From assembly GCF_014203805.1 (NCBI RefSeq), contig NZ_JACHJT010000002.1, positions 1 through 64,000 on the forward strand: a stretch of DNA of 64,000 nt. Direction: 5' to 3'. The DNA is from Lipingzhangella halophila (GTDB lineage Bacteria > Actinomycetota > Actinomycetes > Streptosporangiales > Streptosporangiaceae). The notes beneath the pieces were generated by a model. That model was not told where the DNA came from and searched no databases. It was given only the letters and a program-made list of their open reading frames with translations. This document shows, piece after piece, positions 1 to 7,157 of this stretch. Numbering within the stretch: the stretch's first letter is position 1; each line of letters starts with the position of its first letter. Both the position numbers and the translations under genes were made by a program.

Positions 1-210
1 ATCCAGGCCGTCTACGCCTCCTATGGCCGGATGGTCCTGGGAGCCCCGCCCCCAGAAGGATCGGTCACCATCGACGCCACCGACGCCGACGACTTTCGGC
101 GCCAGTGGGACGCCCTGTTCAGCAACGGAGACGGAGAGGACAGCGGCGGTGCGGCCGATCACCCTGGAGCCCCTGGCCCGTCGGCAGATCCAGGAACTGC
201 CAGCGACTGA
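1..210 (+). CDS. C-terminal end of a hypothetical protein (5' truncated by window)
   Basis: Frame 1 is open from the first base to a TGA at 208-210, giving 69 residues. The visible part begins IQAVYASYGRMVLGAPPPEG, contains an acidic stretch (TDADDFRRQWDALF) and ends in a low-complexity Gly/Ala/Pro/Ser tail. I do not recognise the family. The 3' end overlaps the next gene by about 60 bases, which together with the small sizes would suit a two-gene cassette such as a toxin-antitoxin pair, but only position supports that. Confidence 0.45.
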   Translation: MQAVYASYGRMVLGAPPPEGSVTIDATDADDFRRQWDALFSNGDGEDSGGAADHPGAPGPSADPGTASD

Positions 211-403
211 AGCCGATGAAGTCGCTACGGCGCTTCTGAGCCTGGCCTCCGCCGACGATCCCACCCTCGAAGTGGACCCCTACATGCCCGGTGGCGTCGG
301 CCCCATCCCGTATCACGGTGTCCTGCTGACCGCACGCGTCGAGGCCGTTGTGACCCTCTACGTCGATCACGTCCGGGTCGTGGCGGTCCGCCCTCGTACC
401 TGA
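149..403 (+). CDS. small hypothetical protein, weakly RelE/ParE-like
   Basis: An 84-residue protein starting at GTG 149, chosen because GGAGAGG lies about 9 bases upstream and the more upstream in-frame ATG has no ribosome site and a non-protein-like N-terminus. The pattern (PLARRQIQELP, then a DP-containing segment, then a strand-rich end VEAVVTLYVDHVRVVAVRPR) is reminiscent of small RelE/ParE-fold toxins, whose last strands look like this. That resemblance is weak and no catalytic residues are assigned. It overlaps the preceding gene and was probably co-transcribed with it. Confidence 0.45.
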   Translation: MRPITLEPLARRQIQELPATEADEVATALLSLASADDPTLEVDPYMPGGVGPIPYHGVLLTARVEAVVTLYVDHVRVVAVRPRT

Positions 404-957
404 CGATCGAGGGTGCGACCACACCATTATCGCTCGAAACGCTCGGTTGGCCCGTAACAAGATCACATCCCCGTTGGCCCGATCCTTCGGGGATTCCTGT
501 GAACAGCCCTCTGTGTGCGCCTCAGCGCGACGACCGCGAGCATCGCCGTCCCCCAATCCACCGCGGAGACGTGAACGGTCGGGGGCGAGCCCCGGGTCGT
601 GCGCACCTCAACCGGGAAGAAGCCACGCCCCATCGCACACCCGAACGAATGGCTTAAGTTGGTGTCACATTGCTGTGGGTCGCGGACCATCGAGGACCAC
701 GTCTGTGACCTGCGGGTTTGTGAGGGTGGTGTGAGGCCTATCGCGGACCATCGAGGACCAAGGGTGGTCCTCGATGGGCTAGGACTGGCCGTGAGAAAAT
801 GCCTGGTCATCGGGGGTGGTCCTCGATGGTCCGCGACCCAGACGATTGTGGGGCCACTTTTGCGAGCGTGAAGCAGAAGCCTCAGCCGGGGAACAGCGAG
901 GCCCCGTCGTGCACCTGAACGAACGGGACAGAACCCATCGAGCAGGACCAGCCCTAC
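404..957. other. gene-poor stretch holding the left origin-like repeat
   Basis: I find no credible coding region here. The only recognisable content is the inverted copy of the presumed replication origin (658-871). The flanks (404-657 and 872-957) show nothing I can name, and the open frames crossing them are antisense or shadow frames. Confidence 0.5.
658..871 (-). repeat. inverted copy of the iteron-rich putative origin
   Basis: These 214 bases are the reverse complement of 13,128-13,341 with only a handful of mismatches (around 725-733 and 812). They contain the same repeated CATCGAGGACCA / TGGTCCTCGATG iterons. The right-hand copy begins inside the last codons of the primase/helicase gene, so this left copy also carries the last few codons of that gene on the minus strand without the rest. 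It is therefore a duplicated or recombined fragment rather than an independent locus. Confidence 0.8.
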
Positions 958-1500
958 CTACGGGCTCTGCCGTCGCAACGAGACACCTGATCTCCTCACC
1001 TTGGCGTCCCGCTGGAACAGGGCCCCAGACTGACGGTGCAGCAGGTCCACGATGCGCAGTAGCGTGAATCCCTGGCTCGTGTAGTAACGATGCAGCTCAG
1101 GGTTGGTCTTCCAAGCGTCCAGGCGCACCCAAGAGCGCTCGCGCTCTTCAGCGAGTTCTGCAGCGAAGTCAAGCAGTGCTCCTCCGAGCCTGCGACCAGA
1201 CCACCGGCGGTCGACCGCCATCTTGTGAATGTAAAGAGCGTCATCCGGGTGGTCCTCGCTGACCCAGAAGTCAGGGTCAGCGTGCGTGTCGATGGTGGCA
1301 GACGCGACAACTTCTCCGTTGTCGTTCCGGGTGACGACGTAGAGCGCTCCGCGCTTCAGGTCGCGGTCGATGACGTCGACTGGAGGTGGGTACTGCCACT
1401 GGTCAGACCCCCATGACGCAAGCCAGGTGCTCGCTCCCGCAAGCAAGTCAGCGACCCGACCTGCGTCGGCTGCGACTGCCTGGCGCACGCCAAAGGTCAT
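958..1500 (-). CDS. GNAT-family N-acetyltransferase
   Basis: 180 residues; start ATG at 1500, overlapping the stop of the GntR gene as ATGA, so the two are translationally coupled. The sequence follows the GNAT fold: an N-terminal strand-helix (VRQAVAADAGRVADLL), a central strand (VASATID), then MAVDRRWSGRRLGGALL, which is the acetyl-CoA pyrophosphate-binding motif A (R/Q-x-x-G-x-G/A), and a C-terminal YYTSQGF, the usual motif B tyrosine and end-strand. Such enzymes transfer acetyl from acetyl-CoA to an amine; the substrate cannot be read from sequence. Members paired with GntR regulators are common in actinobacteria. Confidence 0.85.
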   Translation of the reverse strand: MTFGVRQAVAADAGRVADLLAGASTWLASWGSDQWQYPPPVDVIDRDLKRGALYVVTRNDNGEVVASATIDTHADPDFWVSEDHPDDALYIHKMAVDRRWSGRRLGGALLDFAAELAEERERSWVRLDAWKTNPELHRYYTSQGFTLLRIVDLLHRQSGALFQRDAKVRRSGVSLRRQSP

Positions 1501-2260
1501 GTCCAGTCCGCGGGCATGTCGAACTCCAGGGCGATCACGTGGCGGTCCCCAGGCAGGATCGATACAGCGCACCGAATGGGTGTGCCCTCAGCGGTGTAGC
1601 CCGTGCGGACATGTTCGGCTACGGTGGTGCCAGGAGGAAGCGAAAGCCTCTCACTCTCGTCATTCGTCGGCATTCGGATCCATATCTCGTCCAGAATGCG
1701 GTCCTGGCGGTATCCCAAGTCCTGCAGGATCCGCAGGGTTCCCCGTGCGAGATCGCGAGGATCGGCGATCTCGCTGTCCTTGACCAGGCTGTGTGGGAAA
1801 TAGGTGTCGTTGATGTACGACGCTTCGCCGTCCAGGTAGCGCACCCGTCGCCGGACGATCGTCAAGTCCTCGGGGCTAGGCCCAGTCGGCGCGCGATCGC
1901 GAGCGATGGCACCAGGACCGAGACGCTGATGTCTTGTCGTGGAGCCCTGTCCTCGTTCGAGAAACGCTCCAGGAACTGATCCATCTCCGGATGCTGAGCG
2001 CGCGGCAGCAGCTCTTCCTGAGGACGATACGCGGCAGGCTCCCGCCGGCGAACCTCCCGCCGGCGCCCTTGGCCTGCAGTAATGAGTCCCTCGCTGGTGA
2101 GAAGGCTCAATGCCTTCTGCGCAGTGTGCCGCGAGACCTGATGCTGCTCCATCAACTCGTGCTCGGAAGGGATCGTGGCCCCCGGTGCCAACTCACCAGA
2201 GTTGATCTTGCTACGCAGATCATTCGTGACCTGCATGTACAGCGGGTCGGTGTTCGCCAT
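1497..2260 (-). pseudogene. GntR/HutC-type repressor (KorSA-like), frameshifted
   Basis: Start ATG 2260. The first part (about 132 codons, 2260 to 1862) has the GntR winged helix-turn-helix (LYMQVTNDLRSKINSGELAPG, then IPSEHELMEQHQVSRHTAQKAL). It then runs into a stop (RRLGLAPRT*) at about 1862. The following frame (1497-1865) encodes the rest of a UTRA ligand-binding domain (LTIVRRRVRYLDGE, DSEIADPRDLARGT, LPPGTTVAEH, LPGDRHVIALEFD). Joining the frames at LGL|SPEDLTIV restores a normal-length HutC-subfamily regulator, so a 1-base change near 1871 has split it. In pSAM2-type elements a HutC-type GntR repressor, KorSA, silences transfer genes; this is the likely equivalent (inference). A sequencing error is an alternative. 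Confidence 0.8.
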
Positions 2261-2286
2261 CAGACACCCATCAGACTCGTTCGGCT

Positions 2287-2361
2287 TGTACGTACAAAAT
2301 ATCAGCGAGCACTCTTGACCGGTCAGGTAGGCACATGCTTGACTTCTTCTTGACCGGTCAA
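2287..2361. promoter_or_regulatory. cluster of palindromic operators upstream of the GntR gene
   Basis: Three perfect or near-perfect palindromes lie just upstream of the GntR start: TTGTACGTACAA (2287-2298), TTGACCGGTCAG (2316-2327) and TTGACCGGTCAA (2350-2361). The first has the typical look of a GntR-family operator and lies about 27 bases before the start codon, so autoregulation is likely. The two TTGACCGGTCAA-type sites face the divergent region towards whiB. Confidence 0.6.
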
Positions 2362-2798
2362 GCCGATCAAGAAGGCATGAACGGTCAAAGCCCGGAAGAC
2401 AGACTCCTCGACGGTTGCCCGTTGGGTGTGGAAGCGCCGGTGCGCTGGTGTTTTGGCAAGTCAATAGAGAGAGCACCGCCGATACGTCTGTGGCGACCAC
2501 TGTCCTATGCGCCCAGGCGAACTACCTCGGAGGAGAGGTCACGGGGACACGTGGCGAGCCGAGAGGAACGGGCGGTGCCGCGCGGTAGACGACGCCGCGT
2601 AACAACCATGAGCGGCCCACGGGCACGCGCCTTGCGTGCCCTCGCCAGCCCACCGGTTGGCGGGACGGAATGGGCCACGTCGTCACATCTGCGTCCGTGT
2701 GACGCCGATCCGCCCCTTCGGGGGCGGTGTCGGGGCTACACGGCCCACACCAGCAAGTTCAGCGCGGGGACCGCGCTGGTTTCAGAGAGGAGGTGCTC
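2362..2798. promoter_or_regulatory. divergent intergenic region ending in leader hairpins of the whiB gene
   Basis: No credible gene in about 440 bases. Near the right end are two hairpins: CCGCCCC-TTCG-GGGGCGG at 2709-2726 and CAGCGCGG-GGA-CCGCGCTG at 2760-2778. They precede the strong ribosome site GAGAGGAGG (2785-2793) of the whiB gene. Hairpins shortly before the ribosome site are a repeated design in this element. Confidence 0.5.
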
Positions 2799-3089
2799 GT
2801 GAGAGCGGACCCGAACGAGCTGAGTACTGATCAGCTCTACGTCAGCATCGTGAGCGCTGATCCACCGTGCCGCGCCGATCCGGAACTGTTCTTCGAACCG
2901 GACCAGCGGGAGTCCAAGGCCCAACGGGCGCTGCGTGAACAGTCGGCCGCGGCCCTGTGTCTGGAGTGCCCGGTCTATTGGCTGTGCCTGGCCTACGCGG
3001 TGCGCACCCGCCCCGAGCACGGGATCTACGCCGGATACACCCCCGACGAAATCCAGGTGTTCGCCAAGGTGTACGGCCCCGCTGCCTGA
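2799..3089 (+). CDS. WhiB-family iron-sulfur transcriptional regulator
   Basis: 96 residues, start GTG 2799 with GAGAGGAGG six bases upstream. The four iron-sulfur cysteines are visible as PPCRADPELFF, then CLECPVYWLC (C-x2-C-x5-C), followed by the WhiB turn GIYAGYTPDE (family consensus G[IV]W[GA]G; tyrosine replaces tryptophan). WhiB proteins bind a 4Fe-4S cluster and modulate sigma-factor-dependent transcription. Phage and conjugative elements of actinobacteria often carry one. Its position at the head of the plus-strand block suggests a regulator of the element's transfer functions (inference). The first intergenic structured repeat begins directly after its stop. Confidence 0.9.
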   Translation: MRADPNELSTDQLYVSIVSADPPCRADPELFFEPDQRESKAQRALREQSAAALCLECPVYWLCLAYAVRTRPEHGIYAGYTPDEIQVFAKVYGPAA

Positions 3090-3146
3090 GGCGGTCGGCG
3101 CCTCTGCTGCCCGCCCCTAGCGGGCAGCGGGGGGACCGACCGGTCC
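3090..3146 (+). repeat. structured intergenic repeat, family 1, copy 1
   Basis: Begins at the stop of whiB. Outer arms CGGTCGG and CCGACCG pair fully. The inner stem is CTGCTGCCCGC against GCGGGCAGCGG with loop CCCTA. The conserved boxes GCCTCTG and GGGGGGACC are shared with four other copies at 3771, 3988, 4466 and 9797. Confidence 0.75.
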
Positions 3147-3175
3147 ACACCCCGCCTAACCGCAAGGAGTTGTTC

Positions 3176-3769
3176 ATGCCTTCTCGCTGCTGTGGCACCT
3201 CGGTCGGCGTCATCGTCACCGATGACCAGGGGCGCATGCTGATGATCGAGCGCGGCTGGTACCCGCTCGGGATCGCCCCGGTCGCCGGCCACGTCACCGA
3301 TGCCCACGACGACCCCGCGGCAGCTCTGGCCGCCGAGGTCGCCGAGGAGACCGGCCTGGTCGTCACCCACCACGAGATGGTGTGGGAGGGGTGGCTGCCC
3401 AACCTGTGCGCCTCCCCGCCGGCCCCTATCCCCGGTCACCACTGGTCGTTGGCCACGGCGACAGTGACGGGCACCCTGGCCCCCGATCCGATCGAGACCA
3501 AGGGCGCGGCCTGGTACTCCGAAGAGGAGATCCACGCCCTGGCGGTGCGCACCATCTCCTACGCCCGCGGCCAGATCACCGACGAGGGGTTCGCCGCCGA
3601 GCCGGGCCTGGAACCGGTGTGGCTCGAGCTGCTGCACACCGCGGGCGTCGTCTACGTGGTCGATCTACAGCGGGTGCTCCTGCGCCGCCTCTACACCACC
3701 CCACCCGAGTCCTACTGGATGGGCGACCGCCTCGTGTCCGCCGCCCAGGTCGCCACCCGGCGCGTGTGA
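3176..3769 (+). CDS. NUDIX hydrolase
   Basis: 197 residues, start ATG 3176 with AAGGAG upstream (3163-3168). The NUDIX motif is recognisable as GHVTDAHDDP followed by AAEVAEETGLV, the helix bearing the metal-ligand glutamates (the first consensus glutamate of the box is replaced by histidine). These enzymes hydrolyse nucleoside diphosphates linked to another moiety; the substrate is not predictable. NUDIX genes occur as regulatory or housekeeping cargo in pSAM2-like elements, which fits its position downstream of whiB. The C-terminal half (about 100-197) is longer than a minimal NUDIX domain and I do not recognise it. Confidence 0.85.
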   Translation: MPSRCCGTSVGVIVTDDQGRMLMIERGWYPLGIAPVAGHVTDAHDDPAAALAAEVAEETGLVVTHHEMVWEGWLPNLCASPPAPIPGHHWSLATATVTGTLAPDPIETKGAAWYSEEEIHALAVRTISYARGQITDEGFAAEPGLEPVWLELLHTAGVVYVVDLQRVLLRRLYTTPPESYWMGDRLVSAAQVATRRV

Positions 3770-3770
3770 C

Positions 3771-3828
3771 CCGGCCGGTGCCTCTGCCGCCCGCTCGTGT
3801 GGCGGGTGGCGGGGGGACCGACCGGTCC
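3771..3828 (+). repeat. structured intergenic repeat, family 1, copy 2
   Basis: Starts two bases after the NUDIX stop. Inner stem CTGCCGCCCGC against GCGGGTGGCGG is 11 bp with a G-T pair where copy 1 has G-C. Outer arms CCGGCCGG and CCGACCGG carry one mismatch. Ends about 17 bases before the ribosome site of the next small gene. Confidence 0.75.
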
Positions 3829-3856
3829 TTCTCCATTCCTACGAAAGGACACAACC

Positions 3857-3973
3857 ATGCTCTCCATGCTCCAGCTGCACGTGACCTGGTCCAGGACTAC
3901 GACGTGCTCGATCTGCGGTGCTGAGGTGCCAACGATCTTGCTCGGCAAGCACTACGACTCACACGGGATCTGA
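3857..3973 (+). CDS. 38-residue zinc-finger-like microprotein
   Basis: Start ATG 3857 with AAAGGA seven bases upstream; stop TGA 3971-3973. The product ends CSICGAEVPTILLGKHYDSH followed by GI, a C-x2-C-x11-H-x4-H arrangement that would suit a single C2H2 zinc finger. The good ribosome site, the leader structure before it and the similarly built neighbours argue that it is expressed. No known family is assigned. It lies in a run of three tiny genes each with paired Cys and His. Confidence 0.55.
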   Translation: MLSMLQLHVTWSRTTTCSICGAEVPTILLGKHYDSHGI

Positions 3974-3987
3974 TCCCCACCCGCTGA

Positions 3988-4046
3988 CCGGCCGGCGCCT
4001 CTATCACCCCGCCGGAACGCGGGGTGGTGGGGGGACCGCCCGGTCC
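3988..4046 (+). repeat. structured intergenic repeat, family 1, copy 3
   Basis: Starts 14 bases after the microprotein stop. The inner stem CTATCACCCCGC against GCGGGGTGGTGG reaches 12 bp and has base pairs different from copies 1 and 2 at several positions, including A-T where copy 1 has T-A, so pairing is kept while sequence changes. Confidence 0.75.
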
Positions 4047-4056
4047 GACATGACAA

Positions 4057-4094
4057 GGCCCCGCCGGTACGTCTGGACAACCGCCGGCGGGGCC
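4057..4094 (+). promoter_or_regulatory. leader hairpin upstream of a small gene
   Basis: Arms GGCCCCGCCGG (4057-4067) and CCGGCGGGGCC (4084-4094) pair perfectly over 11 bp. It is followed by AGAAAGGA and the start codon at 4119. Same layout as the family-2 leaders (GC-rich hairpin, short spacer, strong ribosome site) but with a different loop. Confidence 0.55.
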
Positions 4095-4118
4095 GCACCC
4101 CAGAAAGGATGCGCCCCC

Positions 4119-4253
4119 ATGCTACGAGCCCTGCTCTCCCCGATCATCCACTCGGCCCCGACCTGTTGCGGCCAGCCCATGCTGCCCGGCACTAGCATCG
4201 GCGCTGCCGGCGGGTGGATCTGCCAGGTGGATCCGACCCACGTGCGGGGGTGA
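4119..4253 (+). CDS. 44-residue Cys-rich microprotein
   Basis: Start ATG 4119 with GAAAGGA about 9 bases upstream. Contains CCGQPMLPG and WICQVDPTH, so three cysteines and a histidine arranged as a possible zinc knuckle. Its stop overlaps the start of the next small gene (GTGA), implying coupled translation. Family unknown. Confidence 0.55.
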   Translation: MLRALLSPIIHSAPTCCGQPMLPGTSIGAAGGWICQVDPTHVRG

Positions 4254-4399
4254 CGACCATGCTGTACGCGCTGTGCGCCACCGCCTACACCATCGTCACC
4301 ACCACGGTGGCCCAGATGCCTGGGCTGACGTATTGCCGGTGCGGCGGGTGGTACAACCCCGCCAGCCCGGCGGAATGGGCTGAGCACAAGAACCACTGA
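4250..4399 (+). CDS. 49-residue zinc-knuckle-like microprotein
   Basis: GTG 4250 overlaps the previous stop; ATG 4259 is an alternative start. Hydrophobic first half (MLYALCATAYTIVTTTV), then YCRCGGWYNPASPAEWAEHK, a C-x-C pair followed by a histidine-rich end resembling half of a zinc finger. Function unknown. Third of a consecutive series of tiny Cys/His proteins in this element. Confidence 0.5.
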   Translation: MTTMLYALCATAYTIVTTTVAQMPGLTYCRCGGWYNPASPAEWAEHKNH

Positions 4400-4412
4400 C
4401 ACCGACCGAACC

Positions 4413-4453
4413 GCGCCCCCTGGGGACCAGCCGCGCCTGATCCCCGGGGGCGC
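4413..4453 (+). terminator. probable terminator hairpin
   Basis: GCGCCCCCTGGGGA (4413-4426) pairs with TCCCCGGGGGCGC (4441-4453) with one bulged base, followed by CTTGTGTT. It ends the run of tiny genes. Confidence 0.5.
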
Positions 4454-4465
4454 TTGTGTTCGCAC

Positions 4466-4530
4466 CCGGTCGGCGCCTCTGCCCGCGGGAGCGAGCTGCA
4501 CCCGTGGGCGGGGGGGGGACCGTCTGGTCC
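4466..4530 (+). repeat. structured intergenic repeat, family 1, copy 4
   Basis: Conserved GCCTCTGCC and GGGGGGACC boxes. The inner stem is GCCCGCGGG against CCCGTGGGC with an 11-base loop: its loop-proximal pairs are G-C where the other copies have C-G, again preserving structure over sequence. Confidence 0.7.
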
Positions 4531-4634
4531 GTTCTCACCACCCAGATTGCCGTCCCGCCCCCCGCCCCGAGCATGAGCCGGGGCGGGCCAGGAACCAGCA
4601 CAGTCGTTTCCTGCCCCGACCACCACACCAGCGC

Positions 4635-4690
4635 GGCCCCGGCGTAGCCGCCACGCACACCGCCGGGGCCTACTCCCACAAAGGAGCACT
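4635..4690 (+). promoter_or_regulatory. leader hairpin repeat, family 2, copy A
   Basis: Arms GGCCCCGGCG (4635-4644) and CGCCGGGGCC (4661-4670) with loop TAGCCGCCACGCACAC, then TACTCCCACAAAGGAGCAC and the start codon at 4693. Arms, loop and ribosome-site segment are shared with copies at 9862, 10,768 and 13,427. Confidence 0.75.
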
Positions 4691-4692
4691 TC

Positions 4693-4923
4693 ATGACCGA
4701 GAACGCACCGATCCTGCCCGCGATTGACGAGGCCGGGGACCGCTTCCGTGACATGGCCATCGCCGGGGGCGGTGACCCGTTCTTCGAGACCGACCCGCGT
4801 GAGCACCCGAGCGCGGTCACCACGCCCGCGGTGCTGCAGAACCGCGCCATTGAGACCTTCGCCAGCGACGACCGGCGCGCCGACGGTGACGCCATGCCCG
4901 GGGATGTGCCCAGCAATGGCTGA
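4693..4923 (+). CDS. hypothetical acidic protein (76 aa)
   Basis: Start ATG 4693, 8 bases after AAAGGAG of the family-2 leader. Acidic and soluble-looking, no membrane segment; starts TENAPILPAIDEAGDRFRDM. I recognise no domain. Overlaps the next gene by 8 bases and heads a tightly packed set that runs to traB. Confidence 0.6.
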   Translation: MTENAPILPAIDEAGDRFRDMAIAGGGDPFFETDPREHPSAVTTPAVLQNRAIETFASDDRRADGDAMPGDVPSNG

Positions 4924-5311
4924 GCTGAGCCCGCTGAATGTCGTCGTGCTGGGCCTGGCCGCGCTGGGGACCGGCCTGCTGGCGCACGTGGTGGCGACCG
5001 CCGCGGGTGACCGCTACGCGGTCATGGTCATGCCGTGGCGGTTCTGGCCGCGCATCATCCGGGTGTTCCCCGTGTGGTTCGCCCCAGGCAGCGAGGTCTA
5101 CCACCCCGAGCTGGGGCGCTGCGAGGTCGCACGGCTGGACCGCACGCCCGATCTGTCCATGACGTGGGTGTGCGTGGCCCCCCTCGATGAGGAGCACGCG
5201 GGCTGGGTGCCCGCGGCCCACTGGGTGCCGCTGGCCGATCTCGGTGAAACCCCCGAGGAGGCCGAACGCCTCGATGACCTGGACGGCCCAGAAGGGAGTG
5301 GTCTGGCGTGA
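4916..5311 (+). CDS. hypothetical protein with one N-terminal membrane segment
   Basis: 131 residues, start ATG 4916 inside the end of the previous gene. One clear membrane helix (LNVVVLGLAALGTGLLAHVV, about residues 6-27), then a tryptophan-rich region (MPWRFWPRIIRVFPVWF) and an acidic tail. The family is unknown to me; its place between a leader and traB suggests a membrane component of the transfer apparatus (inference). Its stop overlaps the next start as GTGA. Confidence 0.6.
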   Translation: MAELSPLNVVVLGLAALGTGLLAHVVATAAGDRYAVMVMPWRFWPRIIRVFPVWFAPGSEVYHPELGRCEVARLDRTPDLSMTWVCVAPLDEEHAGWVPAAHWVPLADLGETPEEAERLDDLDGPEGSGLA

Positions 5312-5508
5312 GCACCACCTCCCTGATCCAGCGCGCCGGCGCGGTCACGCTGCTGGTAGCGCTGCTGCTGACCCTGATCGTGACCGTGCTGCGGCTGGTG
5401 GCGCTGCCGCTGGCCGCCGCGGCGCTGGCGCTGGATGCGTTGGCTGATCTGGCCGCGCGTCCGCTGGCACTGCCCAGCGCCACCTTCCAAGGGGGTGGTG
5501 GCGCATGA
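5308..5508 (+). CDS. small membrane protein (66 aa)
   Basis: GTG 5308 overlaps the previous stop. Most of the protein is hydrophobic: AVTLLVALLLTLIVTVLRLV followed by a second Ala/Leu-rich helix, so one or two transmembrane segments. Function unknown. Small hydrophobic proteins of this type (Spd-like) accompany TraB in Streptomyces-type elements and help intramycelial spread; that role here is inference from position. Confidence 0.55.
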   Translation: MSTTSLIQRAGAVTLLVALLLTLIVTVLRLVALPLAAAALALDALADLAARPLALPSATFQGGGGA

Positions 5509-5738
5509 ACGTCCTGTTGAACCGCGCGCTGGGCACTCTGGTCACGCTGACCGATCGCAGTGCTGAGGAGCTGGCCGACCTGGCCGCGGTGGACCCGACG
5601 ATGCTGCACGAGTGGCTGTGCGAGACCCGCGACGAGCTGGAGGCCCTGCGGGAGGCTGAGCGGGTCCGGGACCGCGCTGAGCGTGCAGTGACCACGATCC
5701 GCGAGGAGGTGAGGGGCGATGTTCCGTCGACGTCGTGA
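5505..5738 (+). CDS. hypothetical helical protein (77 aa)
   Basis: ATG 5505 overlaps the previous stop (ATGA). Predicted to be helical with a charged coiled-coil-like second half (ETRDELEALREAERVRDRAE). No recognised domain. It overlaps the following gene by 20 bases, so translation is probably coupled. Confidence 0.55.
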   Translation: MNVLLNRALGTLVTLTDRSAEELADLAAVDPTMLHEWLCETRDELEALREAERVRDRAERAVTTIREEVRGDVPSTS

Positions 5739-6951
5739 GCCCAGCGTGGTCACTGACGTGGCCGCTCAGACCCAGCAGGCCGCGGCTCTGGCGGCCACCG
5801 AGTATCAGGACCTGTTGGCCGATCCGCGCACCAACCCTGCGGTGCGGGCCCACCACGACACGCTTCGGGATGCCCAGCAGCGCGACGAACTGGAGGCGGC
5901 GCACCGGCGCGCGGTGCGCCGGGGCCGGGTTGCTGACCGGCGTGCCGCACACGCTGAGCGCACCTTGGAGGCCATCGCCGCCGCGCGGGAGAGCATCTCC
6001 CCGGCGCGGGCGGTCACGACCCTGCAGCAGGGGCGGCGCCGGTTCCTCGGTGGCGCCCTGGCCGCCTCGGTGGCGTTGAGTGCCGGGTCCGCGATGGGGC
6101 TGGCGGCGGTCAGCGTGCACACCGGTGGCCCGGCGTTGGCGGGCTACCTCGCGGAGGTGTGCCTGACCGTGATGACCACGGTGGCGATCCTCTACCGGAG
6201 CCACATCGACCAGGCCAGTGCAGCCGAGGAAAACGCGGACGCCCCCACGTGGGAGGGGTGGCGCCATCGGGTGCTGCTGGCCCTGGTGGTGGCGCCGCTG
6301 GCGACCTCGATAGTGGCCAACCTCGCTGGGTGGGTCGCCGGGGCCGCCGTGAGTCCGATCAATGCGCTGTGCGCGCTAGGCGCGGGCGCGGCCGGGGCCT
6401 TCGCCTTCTTGGTCTCCGACGTGAGCAGCCGGGCGGTCCGCACCAACGCGGCTGCGGTCAACGACAGCGACGAGGACGAGCTGCGTCAGGTCGCCACGGA
6501 AGGCGATCCCTTCGCCGACGAGCACGCGCAGGCGTCCAGCCCGGAGGCCTGGGTGCGCACCCAGGCCGAAGACGCCGCGAGTCAGATCGAGCAGTGGTTG
6601 GCCGAGCGCGGCGAGGGCCCCGAGGGTGGCGCCGCGCCGGTGCGCCTCGGACCCGCGCACGACGGTCCGCACGGTGCGGCGCGCGCCCGCGCCGAGGACG
6701 GTGGGGCTTCCACCGAGCGCGTTCTGGATGCGCGCACGCCCGCGCAAACCGATGCCGACCAGGGCGATGCGCGTGGCACCGAGCGCGCGAGTGCGGCCGC
6801 GCGTGAGCGGGGCGCGGCAACCCGCTCGCAGGTGGCCGCGATCCTGGCGCGCACCCCTGATGCGCGCACCAGCGACATCGCCACCGAGTTGGGTGTGCAC
6901 CCCTCCACGGTGCGGCGTGCCCGCTCCGAGATGGACGGGGGTGCGCGATGA
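5719..6951 (+). CDS. membrane protein with C-terminal helix-turn-helix
   Basis: 410 residues, ATG 5719 after GAGGTGAGGGG. Layout: a charged helical N-terminus (about 1-110), hydrophobic segments around 110-160 and 185-240 (for example GYLAEVCLTVMTTVAILY and LLALVVAPLATSIVANLAGW), a charged linker, and a C-terminal helix-turn-helix (AAILARTPDARTSDIATELG, then VHPSTVRRARSEM). The layout, membrane block plus DNA-binding tail, resembles the DUF2637/Spd-type proteins found upstream of traB in actinomycete elements, but I cannot assign the family. It could link element DNA to the membrane during transfer (inference). Stop overlaps the next start. Confidence 0.6.
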   Translation: MFRRRREPSVVTDVAAQTQQAAALAATEYQDLLADPRTNPAVRAHHDTLRDAQQRDELEAAHRRAVRRGRVADRRAAHAERTLEAIAAARESISPARAVTTLQQGRRRFLGGALAASVALSAGSAMGLAAVSVHTGGPALAGYLAEVCLTVMTTVAILYRSHIDQASAAEENADAPTWEGWRHRVLLALVVAPLATSIVANLAGWVAGAAVSPINALCALGAGAAGAFAFLVSDVSSRAVRTNAAAVNDSDEDELRQVATEGDPFADEHAQASSPEAWVRTQAEDAASQIEQWLAERGEGPEGGAAPVRLGPAHDGPHGAARARAEDGGASTERVLDARTPAQTDADQGDARGTERASAAARERGAATRSQVAAILARTPDARTSDIATELGVHPSTVRRARSEMDGGAR

Positions 6952-7157
6952 CCTGCCGAGCGGTGAGCTTCTACGTGCTGCCGCGGCGACATCGGCGGGG
7001 GCGGGGCCCGCACGGGTTGGCGACCTGCCGGTGTGGGTGGCACCTGGCCACCCAGAGCGCGGCCGGGGCCCAGGATGCCGCCGCGCTGCATGAGGCCGGG
7101 GTGCGCCTGGTGGTGCGACGCCGTGGCCTGGTCGCCCGGTGGGGTGAGGCCGCATGA
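6948..7157 (+). CDS. small basic protein (69 aa)
   Basis: ATG 6948 overlaps the previous stop (ATGA). Very basic (VLPRRHRRGRGPHG), contains ATCRCGWHLATQ, a C-x-C pair near histidine. Family unknown. The coupled start and end (ATGA with the next gene) support that it is real. Confidence 0.5.
   Translation: MTCRAVSFYVLPRRHRRGRGPHGLATCRCGWHLATQSAAGAQDAAALHEAGVRLVVRRRGLVARWGEAA

Noticed and set aside
658-871. CRISPR array in the iteron region
   Set aside because: The repeats are palindromic iterons with irregular spacing, not regularly spaced repeats with unique spacers.
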